Counted from the stretch's first letter, positions 36,990 to 45,993 are shown. The stretch: DNA of 64,000 bases from Nonomuraea turcica (GCF_030718205.1 NZ_JAUZQF010000004.1:310001-374000); one strand, 5' to 3'. Notes: generated by a model not told the origin, from the letters alone. A program made the numbers and translations.

Positions 36990-37361
36990 ATGCACACGTC
37001 GCTGCCCGACTTCGACATGCCGAACGAGGAACAGGTGCACCTGGCGGCGGAGTCGTTCCGGCTGCTCTCCGACCCGACCCGCATCAAGATCCTGTGGGCG
37101 CTGCTACAGGGCGAGTCGTCCGTCGCCTGCCTGGCCGAGCTCGCCGACGCCGCCCCCACCGCCGTCAGCCAGCACCTGGCCAAGCTTCGCCTGGCCGGGC
37201 TGGTCAAGGGTCGGCGCGAGGGGACGTTCGTGTATTACAGCGCGGCGGACGAGCACGTACGCCGCCTCCTGACCGAGGGCCTCTACCACGCCGATCACAT
37301 CGACCGGCCCGCCCTTGAAAGCGATCAGCATGCTGTCGCCGAGCCGGGCCGCACCGCGTAG
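36990..37361 (+). CDS. ArsR/SmtB metal-sensing repressor
   Basis: A 123-residue winged-helix repressor with LLSDPTRIKILWALL and the recognition helix PTAVSQHLAKLRLAGLV. The alpha-5 metal site pattern D-x-H-x10-H-x2-H is present as Asp87, His89, His100, His103, as in SmtB, CzrA and NmtR (Zn or Ni/Co sensors). His2 and His17 could add NmtR-like N-terminal ligands. It most likely represses the divergent P1B-4 ATPase; the 45-bp gap holds GTAC/GCGCA repeats. Confidence 0.92.
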   Translation: MHTSLPDFDMPNEEQVHLAAESFRLLSDPTRIKILWALLQGESSVACLAELADAAPTAVSQHLAKLRLAGLVKGRREGTFVYYSAADEHVRRLLTEGLYHADHIDRPALESDQHAVAEPGRTA

Positions 37362-37389
37362 CGGCGGGCCGCCGCTACGCGGTGGACCT

Positions 37390-37899
37390 TTATGGATGTG
37401 CTTCGCGAAGAGCCAGCACTCGATCGAGAAGGACCAGGAGCGCCGCGACGAAGAGTGCCACCGGCAGGTGGACCAGCCGCAGCCCTAGGTCGGGAGGCGG
37501 TGCGCTCCCGGCCACGGCGACGCACGCCACCGCGATCACGGCGGCCCGCCCGATCTTCGCCGGCGTCACCGGGCTCTCCTCATCCAGGCAGCCGCACGGC
37601 ACCCTGCCCTTCTTGCGGAGCACCAGCGCCAGATATCCGGCCAGGAACGCGTACCAGACCGCCCCGGCCAGGAAGGGCGGCAGCCATCCCGCAAGCCACG
37701 AAACGCACATGGACAGGCCCACGACCAGCTCGATGGGCTCGGCGAGCCGGGCCGACGCGGGCGGCAGGATGCCGTGCGCGGCGACCGTACGAGTCAGGCT
37801 CCCGCCGCCGGTCAGGCGGCGCAGCGAGGCGTAGAGCAGCAGCATCGCACCCGCCAGCGCCAGCCCGGCACACAGAGCGTTGAGCACGGCCACTGTCAC
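37390..37899 (-). CDS. MauE-like membrane protein
   Basis: A 169-residue protein with four or five membrane helices and the motif RKKGRVPCGCLDEE, the vicinal-Cys pattern of the MauE/DoxX family used with MauD in disulfide handling during methylamine dehydrogenase maturation. The GTG start overlaps the upstream stop (GTGA), so it is translationally coupled as the last gene of the operon. No methylamine dehydrogenase large subunit is here, so the partner is presumably the cysteine-rich exported protein in the same operon. Confidence 0.82.
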   Translation of the reverse strand: MTVAVLNALCAGLALAGAMLLLYASLRRLTGGGSLTRTVAAHGILPPASARLAEPIELVVGLSMCVSWLAGWLPPFLAGAVWYAFLAGYLALVLRKKGRVPCGCLDEESPVTPAKIGRAAVIAVACVAVAGSAPPPDLGLRLVHLPVALFVAALLVLLDRVLALREAHP

Positions 37900-38378
37900 A
37901 TCACCACAATGAGCAGCGACAACAGGAAGCCGACCGCGCACAGGCGACCCACCCACACGATCGAGCGCAACATTGCGTTGTCCCATTGCCGGGGATCGTC
38001 GCTCAGCGCGCGAGCGGTCGGCATGAGGGCGCGCCCCAGCCCGAAGCCGATCCCGACCAGCAGCCCCTGACCGATCCCGCCCACGAGGACGGTGACCAGG
38101 ACCAGCAGGTGAGGCAGGGCGGTCGGGGTGAAGGTCCGCACACCGGTGCCCATCTCGAAGCCGAACTGCAGAGGACCGTCGAAGCTACCGTGGTTGACGA
38201 CCTCCTGCGGCACGAGCCGCCGGTTCTGCGGCAACGAGAGCGGCCTCCCGGCCAGTTCGAAGGCCAGGATCACAGCAGCGACCGGAACGAGCACCCAGAG
38301 GCGCACCGTCAGGGGCAGCACGGCGGCCAGACCGCCGACGATCCCCACGACGAGACCGGAGACCAGCGCGCCGAGCAT
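37896..38378 (-). CDS. Multi-helix membrane protein of the mau-like operon
   Basis: A 160-residue protein from ATG 38378 with about four hydrophobic segments (GALVSGLVVGIVGGLAAVLP, LVPVAAVILAFEL, LLVLVTVLVGGIGQGLLVGI and the C-terminal VGFLLSLLIVVM). The frame is open for 24 more codons upstream (SLNSADLLTSSVWRGKLGAF), which also look coding, up to a TGA that ends the 52-residue gene in the same frame. There is no ATG, GTG or TTG in between. Either it starts at 38378 without a Shine-Dalgarno, or it is the second half of a gene split by the TGA. Confidence 0.65.
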   Translation of the reverse strand: MLGALVSGLVVGIVGGLAAVLPLTVRLWVLVPVAAVILAFELAGRPLSLPQNRRLVPQEVVNHGSFDGPLQFGFEMGTGVRTFTPTALPHLLVLVTVLVGGIGQGLLVGIGFGLGRALMPTARALSDDPRQWDNAMLRSIVWVGRLCAVGFLLSLLIVVM

Positions 38379-38450
38379 CAGCCCGATGACGAACGCGCCC
38401 AGCTTGCCTCGCCAGACCGACGAGGTCAGCAGATCCGCTGAGTTGAGGCT

Positions 38451-38609
38451 TCAAACCGACCCGGACAGCGAGTACCCGGCGGTGACCCCGAGCAGGGTCC
38501 ACGCCAGCACGTCGAGCGAGAGGCTCCACGTGAGGTGGCTCGCCGCCAGGGCGATCGCGCAAACCGCCAGGCCGAGCGCGATCGGGGACGCCTGGAGCGC
38601 GCGCTTCAT
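38451..38609 (-). CDS. 52-residue two-helix membrane protein (or first half of a split gene)
   Basis: MKRALQASPIALGLAVCAIA then a second hydrophobic part (LDVLAWTLLGVTAGYSLSG). Its ATG overlaps the stop of the cysteine-rich gene (TGATG), so it is translationally coupled. Its TGA is in frame with the next coding region. As a two-helix piece it would complete a six-helix membrane protein if read through. Confidence 0.65.
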   Translation of the reverse strand: MKRALQASPIALGLAVCAIALAASHLTWSLSLDVLAWTLLGVTAGYSLSGSV

Positions 38610-39100
38610 CAGGGATTCGACCAGGAGCAGATGTAGGTGCTGGTACCACCGCAGGTCGCGACCTTGCCGTCGGCGCACCGGTACGGCGTGCCGCTGTGGG
38701 TCCAGCGCCACGCGTTCCTGTTGCTGTAGCTGCCCTCACCGCAGATGGAGATCGGGTAGCTGTTGTAGCAGGTGCCGCTCGACCTGATGAACCAGCCGTC
38801 GGAGCCGCAGTAACTCCTGCTGTAGGGGAAGCCGACGCAGGCTTTGGTGTTGTTGTTGTAACCGGAATAGTTGTTGTAGCCGGCGCAGTTGAGATGCTCG
38901 GTGCCCACTGCCGCGCTCGCGCTCTTCGGCCGGACCGGCGGGAGCGCGCTGACGACGTTGAGGGCGAGGGCGCCGCCCAGCGCCACGATGGACTTCATCA
39001 TCGTCCTGCGCGACGGGACGAGCGTGCCGAGCCCGGCCCGCTTGGCAGGCTCATCGTCCACTGACGGGACGCCATCCCAGTAACGTGCGACGTCGGTCAT
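38609..39100 (-). CDS. Cysteine-rich exported protein with Tat-type signal
   Basis: 163 residues. A polar N-region is followed by SRRTMMK (30-36) and a hydrophobic segment (SIVALGGALALNVV) ending SASA near residue 63: a twin-arginine-like signal. The mature 100 residues contain eight cysteines (72, 88, 98, 111, 120, 142, 150, 158), four Trp and Tyr/Asn/Gly-rich stretches such as CAGYNNYSGYNNN. An even Cys count with MauD- and MauE-like neighbours suggests four disulfides. It resembles in layout the Tat-exported light chain of methylamine dehydrogenase, but I see no sequence homology. ATG with GAGGTGAG. Confidence 0.78.
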   Translation of the reverse strand: MTDVARYWDGVPSVDDEPAKRAGLGTLVPSRRTMMKSIVALGGALALNVVSALPPVRPKSASAAVGTEHLNCAGYNNYSGYNNNTKACVGFPYSRSYCGSDGWFIRSSGTCYNSYPISICGEGSYSNRNAWRWTHSGTPYRCADGKVATCGGTSTYICSWSNP

Positions 39101-39105
39101 CCAGC

Positions 39106-39615
39106 TCACCTCACTTCGATGGGTTCTTGTGCGGACACGCCGAGGTAGGTGTCCAGGTCTTCGTCGGAGCCGACCGCTCGCCGCCACTCCTCCGTGCCGT
39201 CGGCGGCGTACTTCACCAGCGATGGCGTGGCACCGACCGCGACTGTACCGAGCAGGTCGGCGTCGATGATCGCCGTCACGTCCGTGCTCGCCACCCAGTC
39301 GGCGCATCCCGGAGTCGCGGCGAGCAGGACCAAGTGCCCCTGCACGGCGGAGCCGGGGGCGAGCGCCAGCCGCTGCGCCCGCTCGGCGCAGAGGTAACAC
39401 TCTTCCCGCACCACCAGCACGAAGGTCGGCAGCCCGTCGGCCGAGGCGAAGCGGGGCACCGACCTTTGCATGGTCGGAACGGGCGCGACCGAAGCCATGC
39501 CGCGGACCTCGTTCTGCAGATCGCGCACCATCTTGAGGAGCGCGGACAGGGCGAAGAGCGAGATCACGGTGCCAAGCAGGGCCAGGACCGCGATGGTGTT
39601 CATGATGTTCTGCAT
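39106..39615 (-). CDS. Membrane-anchored thioredoxin-like protein (MauD-like)
   Basis: 169 residues. An N-terminal helix (IAVLALLGTVISLFALSALL, about 8-27) is followed by a thioredoxin-like domain with ECYLC (Cys73, Cys76) and a GATPSLVKY cis-Pro loop. This is the layout of MauD/TlpA-type thiol-disulfide proteins. Its ATG overlaps the preceding stop (TGATG); the cysteine-rich gene begins 5 bp after its end. Confidence 0.82.
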   Translation of the reverse strand: MQNIMNTIAVLALLGTVISLFALSALLKMVRDLQNEVRGMASVAPVPTMQRSVPRFASADGLPTFVLVVREECYLCAERAQRLALAPGSAVQGHLVLLAATPGCADWVASTDVTAIIDADLLGTVAVGATPSLVKYAADGTEEWRRAVGSDEDLDTYLGVSAQEPIEVR

Positions 39616-40295
39616 CAGCTCAGCCCGCAGCTCACCGATTCGACCACGCCGACGAACGCCGGGTCGTCCGGCTTGGCGGCCACGATCGTCGTGGCGGTGG
39701 TGTCGTTGACCACGATGGCCGAGCGCACCTTCAGGTTTCCTTGCTCGTCGTACTCGTCGGAGCGCCACATCGACCCACCGCGCACGCGCTTGCCCGTACT
39801 GCGCGGCAGTGCGTCCGTGACATCGCCCTTCGGCTTGATCTGCACGGAGCACACCTGGTCGATCGTGTTGAACGCGAGCATCCGCCCATATCGCACCCGC
39901 GATCCCGGACGGGGAAGCATGGTCAGGCCGGTGGGCGAGTCCTGGATGTCGAACTGGGCGAGCCAGTCCATGAAGATCTCCAGGGGGACGTTCGTCCCGC
40001 CGATGTAGGTGGCGATCTCGTGCTGCGGGCCCACCCATACGAACGTGGTCCCGCCGATGGAAGCGTCCTCGAGTGAGAGGATCCTTCCGCCGTTGTGGGC
40101 GATCTCGCGAACCTTGTAGCGCGGCCAGTCGCCGAGCTGCTTGCCCAGGATCTCCGCCGAGCCGGCGGGCACGACCTGGGCGCGGAAGGCGCCGTCGGGA
40201 CCGTGCATCCAGAAGACGTAGGCCCAGGAGTTAAGGAAGGGCAGCGAATTTCCGTCGACCACGAGGGTGCGGCCGTCCGGCGTACGATCTTTCAC
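39615..40295 (-). CDS. Unknown protein of the mau-like operon
   Basis: 226 residues, no signal peptide or membrane helix, mixed alpha/beta. Features include SWAYVFWMHGPDG, GGTTFVWVGPQHEIATYIGGT and a C-terminal half with WRSDEYDEQGNLKVRSAIVV and two cysteines. I do not recognise the family. The GTG start is preceded by AGGAG with 7-bp spacing. It is translationally coupled to the MauD-like gene. Confidence 0.75.
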   Translation of the reverse strand: MKDRTPDGRTLVVDGNSLPFLNSWAYVFWMHGPDGAFRAQVVPAGSAEILGKQLGDWPRYKVREIAHNGGRILSLEDASIGGTTFVWVGPQHEIATYIGGTNVPLEIFMDWLAQFDIQDSPTGLTMLPRPGSRVRYGRMLAFNTIDQVCSVQIKPKGDVTDALPRSTGKRVRGGSMWRSDEYDEQGNLKVRSAIVVNDTTATTIVAAKPDDPAFVGVVESVSCGLS

Positions 40296-40322
40296 CTCAT
40301 CGCTCCTCTGTGTGGTTGGTGC

Positions 40323-40742
40323 TCATCCGCAGTGGCCCCACGGGCTCAGGCTCGAGAACCTCTGCCCTCCCCGGTCGGAGGCCGTGCCGCCGAACTGGAC
40401 GCACTTGCCTCGGGCGTAGGCCCGGACCGGACCCGCGTACTCGTAGAAATAGCCGTTGTTTCGGTGAATCGTGGACGATCCGCTGACCTGCAGCCGCGCC
40501 TCGGTGAACGTGGCCACGGAGAGGTCGGTCTTCTTCATCGTGACCACGCAGTTGTAGCCGTTGCCGCTGTTGTACAGCAGGTACACCGTGGCCCAGAGCT
40601 TCCCGGTGGAGATGGGCAGCGAGTCGACGACGGAGTAGCCGGACCCGCAGACACCTTGTGGGGTTGCCGCGTTGGCGGGAGAGGCCGTCAGCAGGACGGA
40701 GGCGGCCAGGGCCACCGAAGCAGCGAGCGATAGCGAGCGCAT
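40323..40742 (-). CDS. Spore-associated protein A-like secreted protein
   Basis: 139 residues. Signal peptide (MRSLSLAASVALAASVLL, ending ASPANAA) and a mature part matching the SpaA family: CGSGYSVVDSLPIS, VYLLYNSGNGYNCVVTMKK, YYEYAGPV-like (FYEYAGPVRAYARGKCVQFGG) and a final WGHCG; four cysteines. These are small exported proteins linked to spores and aerial growth in Streptomyces; biochemical role unknown. ATG 40742 gives a clean signal. It heads the reverse operon. Confidence 0.85.
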   Translation of the reverse strand: MRSLSLAASVALAASVLLTASPANAATPQGVCGSGYSVVDSLPISTGKLWATVYLLYNSGNGYNCVVTMKKTDLSVATFTEARLQVSGSSTIHRNNGYFYEYAGPVRAYARGKCVQFGGTASDRGGQRFSSLSPWGHCG

Positions 40743-40751
40743 GGGACCGAC

Positions 40752-40778
40752 GATCAAGCCAGATCAATCAACGATCAA
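40752..40778. promoter_or_regulatory. GATCAA direct repeats between the mau-like operon and the SARP gene
   Basis: GATCAA begins at 40752, 40762 and 40773, spaced 10 and 11 bp, i.e. one helical turn, the spacing typical of SARP-binding heptamers. Further right are the palindromes ttccgcgcggaa (40784-40795) and ttccggaa (40844-40851). The 157-bp gap is a likely divergent control region. Confidence 0.55.
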
Positions 40779-40914
40779 GAGGATTCCGCGCGGAAAAATC
40801 GGATGATCGACCACATATGGTGCGCGGAAAGGCTCCGGAAGGATTCCGGAAAGGGCCCCTACCGCAAAGATCGACCGATCCGTATGATCGTCGTCAAGAT
40901 CGGGGAGGTGACGG

Positions 40915-42528
40915 TTGCGCAACGTCGTCGTTGGGGTGCTCGGTCCAGTCGGGCTGGTCAGAGACGGCGCCCTCCATGCCCCACCCGCGCCGGTCCTGCG
41001 GGCGCTGCTCGGCCTGCTCGCCTCCGCCTCGACGCCCATCGCCGCTCAGGCGCTGATCGACGTCGTCTGGCGGCACGATCCGCCGCGCGACCCCAAGGGG
41101 GCTCTCTATCTCGCCGCCTGCCGCTTACGCGCCTGGCTTCGCGAGTCCGATACCGACCTCCAGATCGTCACCGACGCCAACGGCTACTACCTCGACCTCG
41201 GCGAGAGCGCCTCCGATCTCGGCCTGTTCCGCCGGGAGGCGGCCAGAAGCGATGCCACGTTCCAATCACTGTCCCAGGCCCTCGGACTCTGGCGTGGCCG
41301 CCCCTTCACCAACGTGCCCGCCAGGCGCGTCGACACCCGCCTCGTCAAGGTGCTCCTCACCGAGCGCGACGCCGTGATCCGGCGCTCCGCGCAGGTCGCG
41401 CTCGACGAGGGACGCCCCGCCCTGGCGATCAAGCTCATCCAGCCACTCTGCCACTCCGAGTCCCTGGACGAGGCGGCGCACGCCATATTGATGACGGGTC
41501 TGACCACGCTCGGCCAGCAGGGCTCGGCCATCCAGGTGTTCGACACCATCAGGAGGCGGCTGGCCACCGAACTCGGCATCGGCCCCGGAACCCAGCTCCA
41601 GCAGGCCCACACGGATTCCCTCGGCCGCAGACAGTCGCGCCCGCGCACCCGGCTGCTGGGCCGGGCGATCGAGTGCGAACAGATAGGCGCGCTGCTGGCC
41701 GAACATCGGCTGGTGACGGTCATCGGGCCACCGGGCGTCGGCAAGACCAGGCTGACGGCGGAGATCGCGCTCACTCACCCCGGTGGCCGGTACGTGCGGC
41801 TGAGCGATTTCGCCGGCGACGACGCGGCCAGGCGGATCGTGGCCAAGCACGCCGACGCCGGCGCCACGCTCCTCGCGATCGACGGCTGCGACGACCGGCT
41901 CGATCTGGTAGCGCAGCTGACACAACCGTTTCTCGCCGGCAACGACTCGACCGCGGTCCTCATTGCGGCCAATCGGCCGCTCGGGCTGTCCGGCGAGGCC
42001 ACTTGGGTGACCCGGCCGCTGGACAAGGCGTCGTGCGAGAAACTGTTCCGGCTTCGCGCGACGCAGGCCGTGCCCGGACTGTCCTTCTCCTCCGACGACC
42101 AGTCGTACGTACGCAGCCTCTGTGGCCAAGCGGACGGCATCCCGGCCGTCGTGGAGTTCCTCGCCTCGTTGCTGCGCGCCCTCCCGCTCGCCACGCTGGC
42201 CGCGTCAGACCTGAGCTCGCTGATGGACGCGACGGCTCCGTTCGCGAAGAGCCTCGACGCGGCGTGGGACGAGCTGACGGAGCCCGAGCAGACCCTGCTG
42301 CTCCAGGCGGCTGCGCTGGGTCGGCAGTTCAGCCTCGAGAGCCTGACCGCTCAGCCACTCAACGCCCTGGCCGCCCTCGTCGATCGCGGGCTGGTGCTCT
42401 CGGAAGAGACGCCGGCCGGACGCCGGTACCGCCTTCTCGCGCCCATCCGGACCTTGATGCTGGCCACGTACGCCGATCGGGCGCCGGGTGGGCGCGCGAA
42501 CGCCCACCCGGATCGCCCGGTGAACTAG
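40915..42528 (+). CDS. SARP/AfsR-type regulator with NB-ARC-like ATPase
   Basis: 537 residues. Residues 1-95 are an OmpR-like winged helix ([13 protein letters not shown] start). A bacterial transcriptional activation domain follows (about 100-240, with [20 protein letters not shown] and [19 protein letters not shown]). Then comes a STAND ATPase part with P-loop GPPGVGKT (271-278) and [12 protein letters not shown]-like sensor repeats are short or absent compared with AfsR. TTG start with GGGGAGGTG. Likely activator of the divergent mau-like operon. It ends 4 bp into the convergent ilvC stop. Confidence 0.88.
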   Translation: MRNVVVGVLGPVGLVRDGALHAPPAPVLRALLGLLASASTPIAAQALIDVVWRHDPPRDPKGALYLAACRLRAWLRESDTDLQIVTDANGYYLDLGESASDLGLFRREAARSDATFQSLSQALGLWRGRPFTNVPARRVDTRLVKVLLTERDAVIRRSAQVALDEGRPALAIKLIQPLCHSESLDEAAHAILMTGLTTLGQQGSAIQVFDTIRRRLATELGIGPGTQLQQAHTDSLGRRQSRPRTRLLGRAIECEQIGALLAEHRLVTVIGPPGVGKTRLTAEIALTHPGGRYVRLSDFAGDDAARRIVAKHADAGATLLAIDGCDDRLDLVAQLTQPFLAGNDSTAVLIAANRPLGLSGEATWVTRPLDKASCEKLFRLRATQAVPGLSFSSDDQSYVRSLCGQADGIPAVVEFLASLLRALPLATLAASDLSSLMDATAPFAKSLDAAWDELTEPEQTLLLQAAALGRQFSLESLTAQPLNALAALVDRGLVLSEETPAGRRYRLLAPIRTLMLATYADRAPGGRANAHPDRPVN

Positions 42529-43517
42529 GCCTTCAGCCAGCTCATCATCGGGCGCAGCTTGGCGCCCGTCTTCTCGATCGGGTCCTCGGCCAGCTCCTCG
42601 CGGTATTGCGAGAACTTCTTCTGGCCGCTGTCGAACTCCTCGACGAGCTCCCGCGCGAACGACCCGTCCTGGATCTCGCCCAGGATGCGGCGCATCTCCT
42701 GCCGGGCCTCGTCGCCGATCACGCGCGGGCCGCGGGTGTAGCCGCCGTACTCGGCCGTGTCGGAGACCGACCAGTACATCTTGGAGATGCCGCCCTCGTA
42801 CATCAGGTCGACGATGAGCTTCATCTCGTGCAGGCACTCGAAGTAGGCGACCTCCGGCTGGTAGCCGGCCTCGATCAGCGTGTCGAAGCCCGCCTTGATG
42901 AGCTCGGACACGCCGCCGCAGAGCACGGCCTGCTCGCCGAACAGGTCGGTCTCCGTCTCCTCCTTGAACGTGGTGCGCAGCGCGCCGGCGCGGGTGCCGC
43001 CGATGCCCTTGGCGTACGACAGCGCCAGGTCCAGCGCCTTGCCGGAGGCGTCCTTCTCGACGGCCACGAGGCACGGCACGCCGCGCCCGGCCTCGAACTG
43101 GCGGCGGACGAGGTGCCCGGGGCCCTTCGGGGCGACCATGCACACGTCCACGCCCTCGGGCGCCTCGATGAGGCCGTAGCGGATGTTCAGGCCGTGGCCG
43201 AAGAACAGGGCGTCGCCCTCGACGAGGTTGGGGGCGACGTGCTCGGCGTACAGGTGGCGCTGGATGTGGTCCGGCGCGAGGATCATCGTGACGTTGGCCT
43301 CCTCGACGGCCTCCGCCGGCGTGACGACCCGCAGGCCGTCGTTCTCCGCCTTCTCGCGGCTCTTGGAGCCCTCGGGCAGGCCGACCCGCACGTCCACGCC
43401 GGAGTCGCGCAGCGAAAGCGCGTGGGCGTGGCCCTGGCTGCCGTACCCCAGCACGGCCACGTGGCGTCCCTGGATGATCGACAGGTCGGCCTGGTCGTCG
43501 TAGTAAATCTCGGTCAC
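42525..43517 (-). CDS. ilvC: Ketol-acid reductoisomerase
   Basis: Second common step of Val/Ile/Leu synthesis (Mg and NADPH dependent). 330 residues, class I short form. [21 protein letters not shown] is the Rossmann motif, [11 protein letters not shown] the NADP-specific loop, then [21 protein letters not shown] and the metal ligands in [10 protein letters not shown] and [17 protein letters not shown]. It follows ilvN by 14 bp, so ilvB-ilvN-ilvC is one operon. Confidence 0.97.
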   Translation of the reverse strand: MTEIYYDDQADLSIIQGRHVAVLGYGSQGHAHALSLRDSGVDVRVGLPEGSKSREKAENDGLRVVTPAEAVEEANVTMILAPDHIQRHLYAEHVAPNLVEGDALFFGHGLNIRYGLIEAPEGVDVCMVAPKGPGHLVRRQFEAGRGVPCLVAVEKDASGKALDLALSYAKGIGGTRAGALRTTFKEETETDLFGEQAVLCGGVSELIKAGFDTLIEAGYQPEVAYFECLHEMKLIVDLMYEGGISKMYWSVSDTAEYGGYTRGPRVIGDEARQEMRRILGEIQDGSFARELVEEFDSGQKKFSQYREELAEDPIEKTGAKLRPMMSWLKA

Positions 43518-43531
43518 TTGCTCAAAACCTT

Positions 43532-44056
43532 TCAGGCGGTACGGTCCAGTGCCCTGAGGGACCGGTCAGTGATGGAACGGGCGCCGCGGCCGATGGCCAC
43601 CATGCCCGATTGGACGAGTTCTTTGATCCCGAACGGCTCGAGGACCTTGATGAACGCGTCGAGCTTGTCGGGAGTGCCGGTGACCTCGATGGTCACGGCG
43701 TCGGCCGCCACGTCGACGCAGCGGGCGCGGAAGAGCTGGACGAGCTCCAGCACGTGCGAGCGGCTCTCGGCGTCGGCCTTGACCTTGATCAGCATCAGCT
43801 CGCGCTGCACCGACTGCGACGGGTCGAGCTCGACGATCTTGAGCACGTTCACCAGCTTGTTGAGCTGCTTGGTGACCTGCTCGAGCGGCAGGTCCTCGAC
43901 GCTGACGACGATCGTCATGCGCGAGATGTCGTCGTGCTCGGTCGGCCCGACGGCCAGCGAGTCGATGTTGAAGCCTCGCCGGCTGAACAGCGCCGACACG
44001 CGCGCCAGCACGCCCGGCTTGTTCTCGACAAGCACCGACAGAGTGTGCCTACTCAT
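43532..44056 (-). CDS. ilvN: Acetolactate synthase small (regulatory) subunit
   Basis: 174 residues. The N-terminal ACT domain ([20 protein letters not shown]) binds valine for feedback, and the C-terminal ALS_ss domain follows ([19 protein letters not shown]). ATG 44056 overlaps the ilvB end by 8 bp, implying coupled synthesis of the subunits. Confidence 0.96.
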   Translation of the reverse strand: MSRHTLSVLVENKPGVLARVSALFSRRGFNIDSLAVGPTEHDDISRMTIVVSVEDLPLEQVTKQLNKLVNVLKIVELDPSQSVQRELMLIKVKADAESRSHVLELVQLFRARCVDVAADAVTIEVTGTPDKLDAFIKVLEPFGIKELVQSGMVAIGRGARSITDRSLRALDRTA

Positions 44057-45788
44057 CCTCGTTCTCCCACTTCGGCGCCATGTCGCGGGCGATCTTGATG
44101 TCGTCGTTGCTGGTGCCTGCCGCGACCATGGGCCAGACCATCGCGTCCTGGTGGACGACGAAGTCGACCACGACGGGCACGTCGTTGATCTCCATGGCCT
44201 TCTTGATGACGGCGTCCACGTCCTCGGGACGCTCGCACCGCAGACCCACACAACCATAGGCCTCGGCGAGCTTCACGAAGTCCGGGATCCGGCGCGTCGT
44301 CTGCAGGTCCGTATTGGAGTATCGCTGGTCGTAGAAGAGCGTCTGCCACTGGCGGACCATGCCGAGATTACCGTTGTTGATGACGGCGATCTTGACCGGG
44401 ACGCCCTCCAGCGCGCAGGTGGCCAGCTCCTGGTTGGTCATCTGGAAACAGCCGTCGCCGTCGATGGCCCACACCGTGGCGTCCGGGCGGCCCATCTTGG
44501 CGCCCATCGCGGCCGGCACGGCGAAGCCCATGGTGCCGAGGCCGCCGGAGTTGATGAACGTGCCCGGGTTCTCGTAGTCGATGAACTGAGAGGCCCACAT
44601 CTGGTGCTGGCCGACCCCGGCCACGTAGTAGGTGTCCGGTCCGGCGATCGCGCTCAGCCGCTGCATCACGTACTGAGGGGCCAGCGAGCCGTCCTCGAAC
44701 TCCTCGTAGCCCAGCGGGTAGGTCTGCTTGTAGCCGTTGAGCAGCGTCCACCAGTCGGCGTAGTCGCCCTTCTGGCCGGACGCCTGGATCGCGGCGATGA
44801 GGTCGGTGATGACCTCCTTGCAGTCGCCCACGATCGGCACGTCGGCGTGGCGGTTCTTGGAGATCTCGGCCGGGTCGATGTCGGCGTGCACGACCTTCGC
44901 ATGCGGCGCGAACGACGGCAGGTGGCCGGTCACCCGGTCGTCGAAGCGCACCCCCAGGCCGATGAGCAGGTCGGACTGCTGCAGCGCGCCGACGGCCGAC
45001 ACGCTGCCGTGCATGCCGGGCATGCCCATGTGCTGCGGGTGGCTGTCGGGGAACGTGCCGCGCGCCATCAGGGTGGTGATGACCGGGATGTTCGTCAGCT
45101 CGGCCAGCTGCAGCAGCTCGGCCGAGGCGCGGGCCTTGTGCACGCCGCCGCCGACGTACAGGACCGGCCGCCTGGACTCGGCGATCAGCTTGGCCGCCTC
45201 GCGGATCTGCTTGGAGTGCGGCCGCGTGACCGGGCGGTAGCCCGGCAGCTGCATCACCGGCGGCCAGGAGAAGGTGGTCTCGGCCTGCAACGCGTCCTTG
45301 GAAATGTCCACCAGCACCGGCCCGGGACGGCCGGTCGAGGCGATGTGGAACGCCTCCGCGATCGTGCGCGGGATGTCCGCGGGATCGGTGACCAGGAAGT
45401 TGTGCTTGGTGATCGGCATCGTGATGCCGGAGATGTCCGCTTCCTGGAAGGCGTCCGTGCCGATCGCGCCGCTGGCCACCTGCCCGGTGATCGCCACGAT
45501 CGGCACCGAGTCCATGTAGGCGTCCGCGATCGGCGTCACCAGGTTGGTGGCGCCGGGACCGCTGGTCGCCATGCACACCCCGACCTTGCCGGTGGCCTGC
45601 GCATAACCCTCGGCCGCGTGGCCTGCGCCCTGCTCGTGCCGTACAAGCACGTGCCGGACCTTGGTCGAGTCGTAGAGAGGATCGTAGGCGGGCAGGATGG
45701 CGCCGCCAGGGATCCCGAACACGGTGTCGACTCCCACGTGCTCCAACGCCCTCACCAGGGCTTGTGCACCTGTCATGCGTTCGGTCAT
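44049..45788 (-). CDS. ilvB: Acetolactate synthase large subunit
   Basis: 579 residues, ThDP-dependent. Catalytic Glu region [16 protein letters not shown]-binding middle domain, and ThDP/Mg motif [15 protein letters not shown] with [12 protein letters not shown]. First condensation in BCAA synthesis. ATG 45788 is used, with [11 protein letters not shown] four codons later as alternative. The leader encodes a BCAA peptide and terminator (45826-45938). Confidence 0.97.
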   Translation of the reverse strand: MTERMTGAQALVRALEHVGVDTVFGIPGGAILPAYDPLYDSTKVRHVLVRHEQGAGHAAEGYAQATGKVGVCMATSGPGATNLVTPIADAYMDSVPIVAITGQVASGAIGTDAFQEADISGITMPITKHNFLVTDPADIPRTIAEAFHIASTGRPGPVLVDISKDALQAETTFSWPPVMQLPGYRPVTRPHSKQIREAAKLIAESRRPVLYVGGGVHKARASAELLQLAELTNIPVITTLMARGTFPDSHPQHMGMPGMHGSVSAVGALQQSDLLIGLGVRFDDRVTGHLPSFAPHAKVVHADIDPAEISKNRHADVPIVGDCKEVITDLIAAIQASGQKGDYADWWTLLNGYKQTYPLGYEEFEDGSLAPQYVMQRLSAIAGPDTYYVAGVGQHQMWASQFIDYENPGTFINSGGLGTMGFAVPAAMGAKMGRPDATVWAIDGDGCFQMTNQELATCALEGVPVKIAVINNGNLGMVRQWQTLFYDQRYSNTDLQTTRRIPDFVKLAEAYGCVGLRCERPEDVDAVIKKAMEINDVPVVVDFVVHQDAMVWPMVAAGTSNDDIKIARDMAPKWENEDE

Positions 45789-45825
45789 CGGCTCGTTCCT
45801 TGCGTGGCTACTCGCTTAGGACATA

Positions 45826-45856
45826 AAAAATGCCCCTTCCCACCGGGGGCGGTGGG
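45826..45856 (-). terminator. ilvB attenuator with mutually exclusive hairpins
   Basis: In the ilvB-sense RNA two stems share bases. GCCCC/GGGGC (45832-45836 with 45846-45850) is followed by ATTTTTT and acts as the terminator. CCCACC/GGTGGG (45839-45844 with 45851-45856) takes bases from the terminator loop and would block it. That is the terminator/antiterminator switch expected of an attenuator. Confidence 0.8.
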
Positions 45857-45864
45857 TCTGGGGC

Positions 45865-45904
45865 GGCGCGCAGGTCGCGGTGCTTCGCTAACGGCCTGCG
45901 CGCC
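45865..45904 (-). promoter_or_regulatory. Leader hairpin of the ilvB attenuator
   Basis: A 10-bp stem, GGCGCGCAGG with CCTGCGCGCC and a 20-nt loop. Its 5' arm overlaps the codons for the RAG part of the leader peptide. Position and sequence parallel the cimA leader hairpin. Confidence 0.75.
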
Positions 45905-45938
45905 GGCGAAGTACTACGAGAATCTCACTGCGAAGCAT
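45888..45938 (-). CDS. BCAA leader peptide MLRSEILVVLRRRAGR upstream of ilvB
   Basis: A 16-codon frame with Ile-Leu-Val-Val-Leu in a row (codons 6-10). It ends inside the leader hairpin, 99 bp before ilvB. A possible -35 TTGGCA and -10 TATCGT precede it. Such ILVV leaders precede ilvB in Corynebacterium and Streptomyces, where starvation for any BCAA relieves attenuation. Confidence 0.9.
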   Translation of the reverse strand: MLRSEILVVLRRRAGR

Positions 45939-45993
45939 GTCGTCCACGATAGCCGCTTCGAACGCCCTGATGCCAACTTCGTGGACACAAGTC

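Noticed and set aside
38609-39100. Cys-rich exported protein as true methylamine dehydrogenase light chain
   Set aside because: The Cys and Trp spacing does not match the MauA pattern (SWVASCYN and NDIIWC-like), and no heavy chain or amicyanin gene is nearby. Only the layout is similar.
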